From: Gottfriedia sp049568075
GTDB taxonomy: Bacteria; Bacillota; Bacilli; Bacillales; Bacillaceae_G
Reading direction: 5' to 3' (one strand)
NCBI GenBank assembly: GCA_049568075.1
Contig: CP144911.1
Length of the DNA stretch: 64,000 nt
Both the position numbers and the translations under genes were made by a program. Numbering within the stretch: position 1 is the stretch's first letter; the number at the start of each line of letters is the position of its first letter. Below the pieces are notes generated by a model. That model was not told the origin of the DNA and searched no databases. It worked only from the letters and a program-made list of their open reading frames with translations. Shown piece by piece: positions 42,218 to 49,509 of the stretch.

Positions 42218-42662
42218 TGTTTTTCTCTCCCCTACTAATCTTTTTTAACGCACTTAACCCTAGATCATATCCATACACACCTAAACCAACGATTTGCCCT
42301 ACAGTTACAGCAGCTAAAACTGAAGTATGTCGGAACTCTTCTCTTTTATGTATATTTGAAATGTGTACTTCAATAGTTGGTACGGTAATACTTGCAATTG
42401 CATCACGAATTGCATAACTGTAATGAGTAAATGCGCCAGGATTAAACAGAATCCCATCATAGACTTTATTTGCCGCATGCAGTTGATCGATTAATTCACC
42501 TTCATGATTCGTTTGAAAACAATCAATCGTGTCCCCATCTTCATGTGCAAGCGATGATAAATGATCCTCAATATCCTTTAATGTAGTTGAACCATAGATA
42601 GAAACTTCTCTCTGACCGAGCATATTTAGATTAGGTCCATTCAATAATAAAAACTTAGCCAT
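42204..42662 (-). CDS. aroQ: 3-Dehydroquinate dehydratase, type II
   Basis: This 152-residue dodecameric enzyme dehydrates 3-dehydroquinate in the shikimate pathway. The signature GPNLNMLGQRE with the catalytic Tyr in REVSIYG, NPGAFTHYSYAIRDA, and VHISNIHKREEFRHTS (catalytic His and Arg) are all present. The frame opens five codons earlier at a GTG whose next codon is part of the GGAG ribosome site, so the ATG at 42662 is used. It overlaps the aminopeptidase gene that follows. Confidence 0.96.
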   Translation of the reverse strand: MAKFLLLNGPNLNMLGQREVSIYGSTTLKDIEDHLSSLAHEDGDTIDCFQTNHEGELIDQLHAANKVYDGILFNPGAFTHYSYAIRDAIASITVPTIEVHISNIHKREEFRHTSVLAAVTVGQIVGLGVYGYDLGLSALKKISRGEKNNGKN

Positions 42663-42751
42663 TTTAAAAGTCTCCACCCATCATTTTTCGCATATTTATC
42701 CCAAATACACATATCTTGGAATACCCAAGGTTTATTTTATCATAGGCCAGA

Positions 42752-43369
42752 CTATTTTGAATAGCCACGCAAATATGCCTTTTGCTCTTGAAATGCAAAA
42801 GAAACAGAATATGCAATAAAAGTTCCGTATAAAATGAATAAACAGATTGTAGTTACTGTCGTATCAGACGAGTAATCCTTAATTGCTTTTAAATCGAATG
42901 CTATTTTACCAAGAAGAATAAAAACAATAACCCATAGCAGTAATCCAAAAAATATACCTGGCAGAACTCCGTTAAATTTTCTTCCGATAAAATAAAATAT
43001 AAAAGCAATAATGATTGATATAATCCCAATACCAACTATAGAAATTATGTTTTCAATATAACCATTTGCCCATTTTCCAAGTTTAATTCTTTCTAAAACA
43101 AAATTTGGACCAATTTGAGTAAAGTCGAAATAACTTAGTACTAACAAAACAGAAGACCAAAATATGCCACCAAAAAACCCAATACTTGCAATCTTATTAA
43201 AGTTCTTATTCCCTTTTGAATCACCATCGCCACCTTGGACTAGGTATTCATTTTGACTTTTACTCTGATTTTGATCTTGGTTTTGATTATTTTCTTGACC
43301 CAGCATATCCTTTTCTTGTTCTAGATCCTGACCTTGCTTTTTTTCTTGTTCTTTATCTTTTTCCTGCAT
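42752..43369 (-). CDS. yqhR: YqhR family membrane protein
   Basis: This 205-residue protein has an unusual N-terminal ~55-residue segment rich in Gln, Glu, Lys and Asp (EKDKEQEKKQGQDLEQEKD, then NQNQDQNQS). Four predicted membrane helices follow (about 62-82, 107-127, 135-155 and 173-195). It corresponds in position and membrane part to B. subtilis YqhR. Function is unknown. The ATG at 43369 follows AAAGGGA. It diverges from yqhQ and lies upstream of aroQ. Confidence 0.85.
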   Translation of the reverse strand: MQEKDKEQEKKQGQDLEQEKDMLGQENNQNQDQNQSKSQNEYLVQGGDGDSKGNKNFNKIASIGFFGGIFWSSVLLVLSYFDFTQIGPNFVLERIKLGKWANGYIENIISIVGIGIISIIIAFIFYFIGRKFNGVLPGIFFGLLLWVIVFILLGKIAFDLKAIKDYSSDTTVTTICLFILYGTFIAYSVSFAFQEQKAYLRGYSK

Positions 43370-43575
43370 TTAACATTTCCCTTTCCATACATTGCTAAAT
43401 ATCTCTGAGTATTATGTCCAACAAAGAAATTTTTAATGTGATTCCGGTTTTTTATTAGAAAATTAAAAATATTATGATTATTATTTAGATTTTCCTACTT
43501 CTTACTTGCACCATTATTATGCTTACATTTACAATAGATAGTAATAGATAAAAAACAAGTTTAGGTTGGTGCAAC

Positions 43576-44505
43576 ATGAGAGAGAAAAATAAAGCAGTTT
43601 ATGGGGGTCAAGCAATCGTAGAGGGCGTAATGTTTGGTGGCAAAACACATACAGTCTCTGCTATCCGCAGGACAAATGAAGAAATTCAATATTATGAAGA
43701 ACCGATACATATAAATCGGACAATGAAAAAATTAAAGAAAATACCTTTAGTCCGTGGTGTAGTCGCGATTATACAAGCAAGTATTAATGGATCCAAACAT
43801 TTAAATTACTCAACTGAAAGATACGGAATTGATCCAAAAGATGATGAGAAAATTGCCATTGAGCGTGAAAAACAAAAAGGTACGCTTGCAGCTTATCTCG
43901 GACTCTCTTTACTAGCCGTTTTATCATTTTTAGTTGGAAAAGTTATTTTTACACTTGTACCAGTACTACTAGCAGCAACACTGAAACCAATATTTGAAAC
44001 CGATTTTCAACAAGTCGTAATAGAAAGTATCTTAAAACTAGGTTTTTTATTAATTTATATTTACTTAGTTTCATTGACTCCATTTATAAAAAGAGTGTTT
44101 ATGTATCACGGTGCCGAGCATAAAGTGATTAATGCATATGAAAACAATATTCCTTTAACGATTGAAGGAGTCCAATCACAATCTCGACTTCATTATCGTT
44201 GTGGAAGCAGCTTTATCCTATTTACTGTAATTGTTGGTATGTTCATATACTTCTTAGTTCCAACAAGCCCACTATGGCTAAGAATTGTCGATCGACTTTT
44301 ATTAATTCCAGTCGTTATAGGTGTTTCGTTCGAAGTTCTTCAATTAACAAATAAAGTTCGAAATATTCCTATATTAAGATGGGTGGGTTACCCTGGATTA
44401 TGGCTTCAATTATTAACAACTAAAGAACCATCTGATGATCAAGTTGAAGTTTCAATCGCTTCATTTAACCGACTTTTAGAAGTGGAAAAAAATAACAATA
44501 ATTAA
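43576..44505 (+). CDS. yqhQ: DUF1385 membrane protein YqhQ
   Basis: This 309-residue protein of the DUF1385 family has the N-terminal signature YGGQAIVEGVMFGGKTHTVSA. About four membrane helices lie between residues 105 and 270, and the conserved block YHGAEHKVINAYEN is clear. It resembles predicted metal-dependent membrane enzymes but no function is established. The ATG at 43576 follows a weak AGGTTGGTG site. It diverges from yqhR and is followed by the yqhP-like gene. Confidence 0.9.
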   Translation: MREKNKAVYGGQAIVEGVMFGGKTHTVSAIRRTNEEIQYYEEPIHINRTMKKLKKIPLVRGVVAIIQASINGSKHLNYSTERYGIDPKDDEKIAIEREKQKGTLAAYLGLSLLAVLSFLVGKVIFTLVPVLLAATLKPIFETDFQQVVIESILKLGFLLIYIYLVSLTPFIKRVFMYHGAEHKVINAYENNIPLTIEGVQSQSRLHYRCGSSFILFTVIVGMFIYFLVPTSPLWLRIVDRLLLIPVVIGVSFEVLQLTNKVRNIPILRWVGYPGLWLQLLTTKEPSDDQVEVSIASFNRLLEVEKNNNN

Positions 44506-44615
44506 TTGACAGAATTTTATAAAAAATATCAACTTATTGGATAAAATGTAATAAACTATAAGAAACAATATTTTTCTAACACATTATCTACTCTTCACCA
44601 TAGGAGGTGCTTAAA

Positions 44616-45011
44616 GTGAATCAAAAAGTGTACACATCAATATTTTATGGAATAATAGCATTAGCACTTTTTGGCTTAATTGCTCAGTTGATAAACGATC
44701 CAGCAAAATTATTACAACGATTTTTGTTTATTGGATTAATCCTTTTAATTATTTATTTTATTTATAGAGTTTTTTCATCTTCAAACAGTCAAAGAAGCCA
44801 TCAAGACTCCTATCGTAAGGCTGCAAAACAAACTATAAAAAAATATAACACTCAAAAATCTAGCTCGTTTAAAAAATCGATTAACAAATCAAAGCCCACT
44901 TCAAGAAAAAGTACCTCCACGCCTTTGTTAAAAAAACGATCAAAGGATGCAAGTCACTTAACTGTGATTGAGGGTGAAAAGGGCAAAAAGAAAGACCGTG
45001 CTTCCTATTAA
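44616..45011 (+). CDS. yqhP: YqhP / SA1362 family membrane protein
   Basis: This 131-residue protein has two predicted membrane helices (about 5-24 and 35-55) and a long, strongly basic, Ser/Lys/Thr-rich cytoplasmic tail (60-131). It fits the small SA1362 (YqhP) family in size and position next to yqhQ. Function is unknown. The frame begins three codons earlier at a GTG inside the AGGAGG site, so the GTG at 44616 is the better start. A terminator stem overlaps its last codons. Confidence 0.75.
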   Translation: MNQKVYTSIFYGIIALALFGLIAQLINDPAKLLQRFLFIGLILLIIYFIYRVFSSSNSQRSHQDSYRKAAKQTIKKYNTQKSSSFKKSINKSKPTSRKSTSTPLLKKRSKDASHLTVIEGEKGKKKDRASY

Positions 45012-45027
45012 GCACGGTCTTTCTTTT
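44991..45027 (+). terminator. Terminator of yqhP
   Basis: There is a perfect 12-bp stem (44991-45002 / 45011-45022) followed by CTTTTT on the plus strand; it overlaps the stop codon. Confidence 0.85.
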
Positions 45028-45069
45028 TGGACAATTCAATCAATCTAAAGACCATTAATTTGAAAGTAA

Positions 45070-45110
45070 AAGACTGTGCTCTATTTCGAAACACAGTCTT
45101 CTTATTTTTT
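45070..45110. terminator. Terminator of mntR
   Basis: There is a perfect 9-bp stem (45070-45078 / 45092-45100) with a T-run on the plus side and A/T-rich flank on the other. It is shared by the convergent yqhP and mntR genes. Confidence 0.65.
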
Positions 45111-45539
45111 TGAATTCGATTGCTCTTCATTCGATTTTTGAATATATTTTAATGCTTCAATGCGATTTTTATCTTCTTCAAAGAATTGTACAAGTTCTCC
45201 TATTCGATCAATCGCTTCCCAACTCATATGATGTTCCATTCCTTCAACATCTTGATAAATTAAGTTTTCATCCACACCAATAATTCTTAAGAATTGCTCA
45301 AGTAATACATGGCGATAGACAAGTTTTTTTCCCATTTTTTTACCTTTTTCGGTTAGGATTAACCCTCTATATTTTTCATAAATTAAGTAATCGTCTTTAT
45401 CTAGTTTTTGCACCATTTTGGTTACTGACGATGGGTGTACTGATAATGCTTCAGCAATATCAGATACACGAGCATACCCTTTATCTTCAATTAAAAGGTA
45501 AATTTGTTCAATATAATCTTCCATACTAGGTGTGGGCAT
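45102..45539 (-). CDS. mntR: Manganese transport regulator MntR
   Basis: This 145-residue DtxR-family repressor of manganese uptake has a winged-helix N-terminal domain (YARVSDIAEALSVHPSSVTKMVQKL) and a metal-binding dimer domain. The known Mn ligands are in place: Asp8 and Glu11 in MEDYIEQIY, the His in YRHVLLEQFL, and the E..EHH cluster in VEGMEHHMSWE. The frame opens six codons upstream, but TTGGAGG precedes the ATG at 45539, which also sets Asp8 correctly. Monocistronic. Confidence 0.96.
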   Translation of the reverse strand: MPTPSMEDYIEQIYLLIEDKGYARVSDIAEALSVHPSSVTKMVQKLDKDDYLIYEKYRGLILTEKGKKMGKKLVYRHVLLEQFLRIIGVDENLIYQDVEGMEHHMSWEAIDRIGELVQFFEEDKNRIEALKYIQKSNEEQSNSKK

Positions 45540-45718
45540 GTTCTTCCTCCAATACACTCATTCAAACTTTATTCCGTTACAATAAGCATCAATAAAATGA
45601 TACAACACATAAACCAAAAGTGCAATTAACATGAACACATTTAAATGATAATAGATCTTCATTGTATAAGAGTATGATGAAAATAATAAGAGTGTACCTA
45701 GAAAATAGATACACTTCA

Positions 45719-46744
45719 TTATGTAAAATATTGAATTTCTCCATTTGGAAAATACTTTTTTATATAACCCGAAATGGTCTCTTCAATTGAAGCAGCCTCT
45801 TCCTTTTGATAAACATATTTTCCAATTCCATATTTACCCCATTTATATTTCCTTTTCTCTTCATCCATTTCAAGTTTAGTATTAGGATACCTCTCTAAAA
45901 TCACCTTTTTGGCAGGCTTAGTAAACCGATGCTGTATAAGCTCAAATGTCATCCTCTCATTTGCCAATTCACCTAATGCATCCTTTAATCGAATAAAAAG
46001 CTCCTCATAGCCCTCTTCCCAATCTTCATGCATATATATCGGTGCAACAATAAACCCAAATGGATATCCTGCATATGCAACTTTTTTCGCGGCTTCTATT
46101 CTCTCATCAAATGAACCAGTTCCGGGTTCGAAGTTTTTGATAACATACCTAGAATTTATACTGAATCTGAATGTTGTTTTTCCATTATGTTTTGCATCAA
46201 GTAAATGATCTACATGTGGAAATTTCGTTACAAATCGTAAACGACCGTATTCTGTTTCACCAATAAATTCAATCGTTTTCTTTAGAGAATGTGTTAAATA
46301 ATCTATGCCAACTATATCAGAAGTACACGCAGCCTCAAACCGTGTAATCTCAGGCTCGCGTTCCTTTATATATTTCTGGGCTTGCTCAAAAATATCCTCT
46401 AAATTTACATATACCCGAATATAGGGCTTAGAACCAAGCGTTGTTTGTAAGTAGCAATAATGACAATGCCCCATACAGCCAGTAGCAAGAGGAATTGCAT
46501 ATTCCGCTGAAGGTTTAGATGTTTCAAACTTTAAAGTCTTACGCAACCCAACTACTAAAGTAGACTTAGCGATCCGGTATTTTTCCACATCATTTTCACC
46601 AGGTAAATTTCGAATTTGATTATGGGATGTTGTTTCTCTTATTTCTAAACCCATCTGCTCAAATTTCTCCTTTAATTCCTTTCCTAACGGATACTCTAAA
46701 GCTTGGGGCTCGAAATAAACAAGCTTTGGTATAAAAGGCTTCAT
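45719..46744 (-). CDS. splB: Spore photoproduct lyase
   Basis: This 341-residue radical-SAM enzyme of the spore reverses UV-induced spore photoproduct in DNA during germination. The atypical cluster motif C-x3-C-x2-C is Cys90/94/97 in ATGCMGHCHYCYLQ, and the hydrogen-donor cysteine is Cys140 in FEAACTSDIVG. The block ELIQHRFTKPAKKVI is conserved. The frame extends 14 codons upstream, but GGAGAAGGAG directly precedes the ATG at 46744. It stands alone: no splA is present, unlike B. subtilis. Expression is expected from sigma-G. Confidence 0.96.
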   Translation of the reverse strand: MKPFIPKLVYFEPQALEYPLGKELKEKFEQMGLEIRETTSHNQIRNLPGENDVEKYRIAKSTLVVGLRKTLKFETSKPSAEYAIPLATGCMGHCHYCYLQTTLGSKPYIRVYVNLEDIFEQAQKYIKEREPEITRFEAACTSDIVGIDYLTHSLKKTIEFIGETEYGRLRFVTKFPHVDHLLDAKHNGKTTFRFSINSRYVIKNFEPGTGSFDERIEAAKKVAYAGYPFGFIVAPIYMHEDWEEGYEELFIRLKDALGELANERMTFELIQHRFTKPAKKVILERYPNTKLEMDEEKRKYKWGKYGIGKYVYQKEEAASIEETISGYIKKYFPNGEIQYFT

Positions 46745-47052
46745 ATAATCTACTCCTTCTCCACTTTTTTGTTTAGTATTAACCACGATAATAATTAAAA
46801 CAGTGGAAAAGGTAGGAAGTTTCTCTTGTGATGCTCCTTTATTTTTTCGTTGATGCCTAAATTTGAATGGATTGAGGGTAATTAATGCTTGACCTGCAAT
46901 TTTTAAAAAAATCGGATCGATTTATTAAAGAAAGGATTAACTTTTTATAGAATTGCACTACATTTTTGGGGTTCTACTAAAATTTTGTGTTAAAGATGAA
47001 ATGTATTATGCTTAAACCCCTGGGATACCCTTAGCCGTATCAGTATATCTTT

Positions 47053-47210
47053 GATTTATTTGCGGTTTTCGAAATTTAATTGCACTTTTGCCTTTTTTAT
47101 TTGCGATTATTGAATTTTAATTACACTTTTACCTTTTTTATTTGCACTTCTAATTTTTTTGCACTCTCACCTCATTTATTTGCACCCTTGCTTCTTTTAT
47201 TTGCACTTCT
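47053..47210. repeat. Imperfect ~21-nt tandem array (GTGCAAATAAA family)
   Basis: Read on the minus strand, about eight units of 17-22 nt each begin with (GT)GCAA(A/T)TAAA and continue with a purine-rich stretch such as AGAAGCAAGG. The units are not identical. A related array lies at 3908-4040. The array is downstream of splB and ends about 50 bases from the lipM terminator. Confidence 0.75.
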
Positions 47211-47260
47211 ACAATTATCCTAATTTATTCACTTCTCTCCCCCAAAACTCAATGCAAAAA

Positions 47261-47282
47261 AAAGAAAGCCAAAAAGGCTTTC
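47261..47282 (-). terminator. Terminator of lipM
   Basis: There is a 7-bp perfect stem GAAAGCC / GGCTTTC (47264-47270 / 47276-47282) followed on the minus strand by eight U, 10 bases after the lipM stop. Confidence 0.85.
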
Positions 47283-47291
47283 AATAAAAAA

Positions 47292-48125
47292 CTACTTACG
47301 TAAATTCCATTCCTCAGTACCATATTTAGTAGCAGCTAAATCCTGTACTTCCTTCTCTTGAGCCTCTGTTAATTCATAAGATACTAACTCGATATCTAAG
47401 CCAATTTCGAAGCCTTTTTCAAATGCTTCATACAGGTCAGCCATTGTTTTAGGAGTAGAACTTTCTGCATTGATCCAAGTTGCACGATCTAAGAATCGTT
47501 TTTTCATTCTCTCTCTCACAGCGTCTGAAGAGAAAATATATAAGTCATATAACATATCAACATCAATATTTAAAGGAATTGAACCGTGCTGAAGAATTGA
47601 GCCCTTTTGTCTCGTTTGAGCACTTCCAGCAATTTTTTTATCATTTACAACAACTTCATACCATGATGGCGCATCAAAGCAAACGGCACTTGCTGGGTTT
47701 TTTAATTCATTTTTTTCTTCAGCAGTTTTTGGTACAGAAAAAGAAGCATCTAAACCAAGTAGCTTGTACCCTTCTAAAATCCCCATTGAAATCACTCGAT
47801 ATGCTTCTGTAACAGATACTGGCATATTTGGGTAGCTTTCTGGGACAATTACGCTATAAGTTAATTCATCGTGATGAAGCACGCTTCTTCCACCGGTTTG
47901 GCGTCTTACGAAATCACCATTGTATTTTTTTAATGCTTCTAAGCTTATTTCTTGGTTTTTTTGGAAATATCCGATTGTTACAGTAGGATTTTCCCATTCA
48001 TAGAAACGCAGTGTTGGAAGAAAACCTTCTTCACTTTGCCACTTGATTAAGCATTCATCAAGAGCCATATTATAGCTACCTGATTTTACTCCGCTATTAA
48101 TAAAATACCACTTTGTCTTTGTCAT
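47292..48125 (-). CDS. lipM: Octanoyltransferase LipM
   Basis: This 277-residue enzyme transfers octanoyl groups from ACP to the GcvH protein, the first step of protein lipoylation in Bacillus. Features are RRQTGGRSVLHHDELTYS (substrate loop), the catalytic Cys149 in SAVCFDAPSWYEV and the catalytic Lys in NDKKIAGSAQTR. The octanoylated product ultimately feeds lipoylation of E2 proteins such as BkdB in this window. The ATG at 48125 follows GAGGAG. It diverges from yqhL, the same arrangement as yqhM/yqhL in B. subtilis. Confidence 0.95.
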   Translation of the reverse strand: MTKTKWYFINSGVKSGSYNMALDECLIKWQSEEGFLPTLRFYEWENPTVTIGYFQKNQEISLEALKKYNGDFVRRQTGGRSVLHHDELTYSVIVPESYPNMPVSVTEAYRVISMGILEGYKLLGLDASFSVPKTAEEKNELKNPASAVCFDAPSWYEVVVNDKKIAGSAQTRQKGSILQHGSIPLNIDVDMLYDLYIFSSDAVRERMKKRFLDRATWINAESSTPKTMADLYEAFEKGFEIGLDIELVSYELTEAQEKEVQDLAATKYGTEEWNLRK

Positions 48126-48240
48126 GTTGAAAATCTCCTCATTTTTCGATAAATTTTTACTTTTTTAATGAAAGTTTCTTGCACAATCCTACTAGAGAAT
48201 TATAATAAGATAAGTAGGTAATTGAAAGGTGTTGAAAAAT

Positions 48241-48624
48241 TTGAGTCAGTTTTTACCAATAATTTTTGTCGTACTAGGTATCATTGTATACTCAACAGTT
48301 ATGTATTTCTACCAAAAACGTTTAATAAAAACGTTATCTGAGGAAGAATTTCGTGCTGGCTACCGTAAAGCTCAGCTAATTGACTTACGTGATCAAGAAG
48401 ATTTTAAGAACGGCCATATATTAGGTGCTCGAAATATTCCGTTCGCACAATTAAAAACGCGTTTAAAAGAAATTCGTAAAGATCAGGCAGTCTATTTATA
48501 TGATCAAATGGGCGTTCGTCCAGGACAAGCTGCACGTATTTTACGTAAACAAGGAGTAACAGAGCTTTACCAACTTAAAGGCGGCTACAAACTTTGGTCT
48601 GGTAAAATTAAAAAAGGTTTATAA
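48241..48624 (+). CDS. yqhL: Membrane-anchored rhodanese-fold protein without catalytic Cys
   Basis: This 127-residue protein has one N-terminal membrane helix (about 3-22) and a rhodanese domain (QLIDLRDQEDFKNGHILGARNIPF, then QLKGGYKLWSGKI). At the position of the active-site loop (normally C-x-S/T-G-x-R) the sequence is DQMGVRPGQAA, so the catalytic cysteine is replaced by Asp. Sulfurtransferase activity is therefore unlikely, and a binding or regulatory role is more plausible. Start: GTG and TTG codons lie too close to the AAAGG site; the TTG at 48241 has good spacing and gives the YqhL family length. Confidence 0.88.
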   Translation: MSQFLPIIFVVLGIIVYSTVMYFYQKRLIKTLSEEEFRAGYRKAQLIDLRDQEDFKNGHILGARNIPFAQLKTRLKEIRKDQAVYLYDQMGVRPGQAARILRKQGVTELYQLKGGYKLWSGKIKKGL

Positions 48625-48640
48625 TCCATTTAATAATGAA

Positions 48641-48673
48641 AAAACTACTTCATTTTTTTGAAGTAGTTTTTTT
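48641..48673. terminator. Bidirectional terminator, yqhL / cyclophilin gene
   Basis: There is a perfect 12-bp stem (48641-48652 / 48659-48670) with A-run and T-run on the two sides, between convergent genes. Confidence 0.9.
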
Positions 48674-48715
48674 AGTTTTATGTAGAAGTCATTAAAACCA
48701 AGCTCAAGGACGATT

Positions 48716-49351
48716 TTATTCTTTATGAGTTTTTGGTTTAGCGTATTTCTCGCCTTTTGTATCTACCTTTATCGACTCGATGATTACTGGAGTAACAGGT
48801 TTTTCCATTGAATCCACTTCAACTGTGTCAATTTTCTTAACAATATCGATTCCTTCTGTCACTTTACCAAAGGAAGCATATTGTCCATCTAGGTCAGGTG
48901 TATCGTTTGCCATTATGAAAAATTGACTTCCAGCACTATTTGGATCACCAGTTCGTGCCATAGATAGTACACCTGTTGTATGTTTTAAGTTATTTTTAAA
49001 GCCGTTTGATGTAAATTCTCCATCAATTGCATATCCTGGGCCACCGCCACCAGTTCCCTCAGGATCGCCACCTTGAATAACGAAGTCTCTAACAACTCGA
49101 TGGAATGTTAATCCATTATAAAAGCCTTTGTTTGCTAGTGATATAAAATTATCTACTGTATTTGGTGCAATATTAGGATATAATTCAGCTTTAATGACAC
49201 CGTAATCCTTTACCTTTATTGTTGCAATTGGTAATTTTCCATGTTTTTTACCATTTGCAGATTTTTCATTATTGTTACCACATGCTGCTAATAAGCTGAT
49301 TGTTAATACAAGACAGCTTATTAAAATTGCCCTTATCGATCTTTTTAACAT
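48716..49351 (-). CDS. Lipoprotein cyclophilin-type peptidyl-prolyl isomerase
   Basis: This 211-residue protein has a lipoprotein signal peptide with lipobox LLAAC (Cys24) and then a cyclophilin domain. Characteristic segments are FHRVVRDFVIQGGDPEGTG, LSMARTGDPNSAGSQFFIM and YASFGKVTEGIDIV. It should be lipid-anchored on the outer face of the membrane and assist folding of secreted proteins. It differs from cytoplasmic PpiB by its export signal. The ATG at 49351 follows GAGGTGGAG. Monocistronic, convergent with yqhL. Confidence 0.92.
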   Translation of the reverse strand: MLKRSIRAILISCLVLTISLLAACGNNNEKSANGKKHGKLPIATIKVKDYGVIKAELYPNIAPNTVDNFISLANKGFYNGLTFHRVVRDFVIQGGDPEGTGGGGPGYAIDGEFTSNGFKNNLKHTTGVLSMARTGDPNSAGSQFFIMANDTPDLDGQYASFGKVTEGIDIVKKIDTVEVDSMEKPVTPVIIESIKVDTKGEKYAKPKTHKE

Positions 49352-49509
49352 TTTTACTACTCCACCTCTTTCATTTTTAGTTTACCAAATTTGACCATGT
49401 ATTTTCTATAGTTTCGAAAAATTGGGAATTTTTACACAGACCAAGTTAGTTCACTTAAATAAAAAACTACTACTCAAATATGAAATGAATAACAGTTTCT
49501 TTAATTGAT

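Larger units (their letters stand above)
46745..47291. other. Intergenic region between lipM and splB
   Basis: This gap of about 550 bp holds the splB promoter region, about 200 bases without visible structure, the 21-nt repeat array at 47053-47210 and the lipM terminator at 47261-47282. No gene is visible on either strand. Confidence 0.5.
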
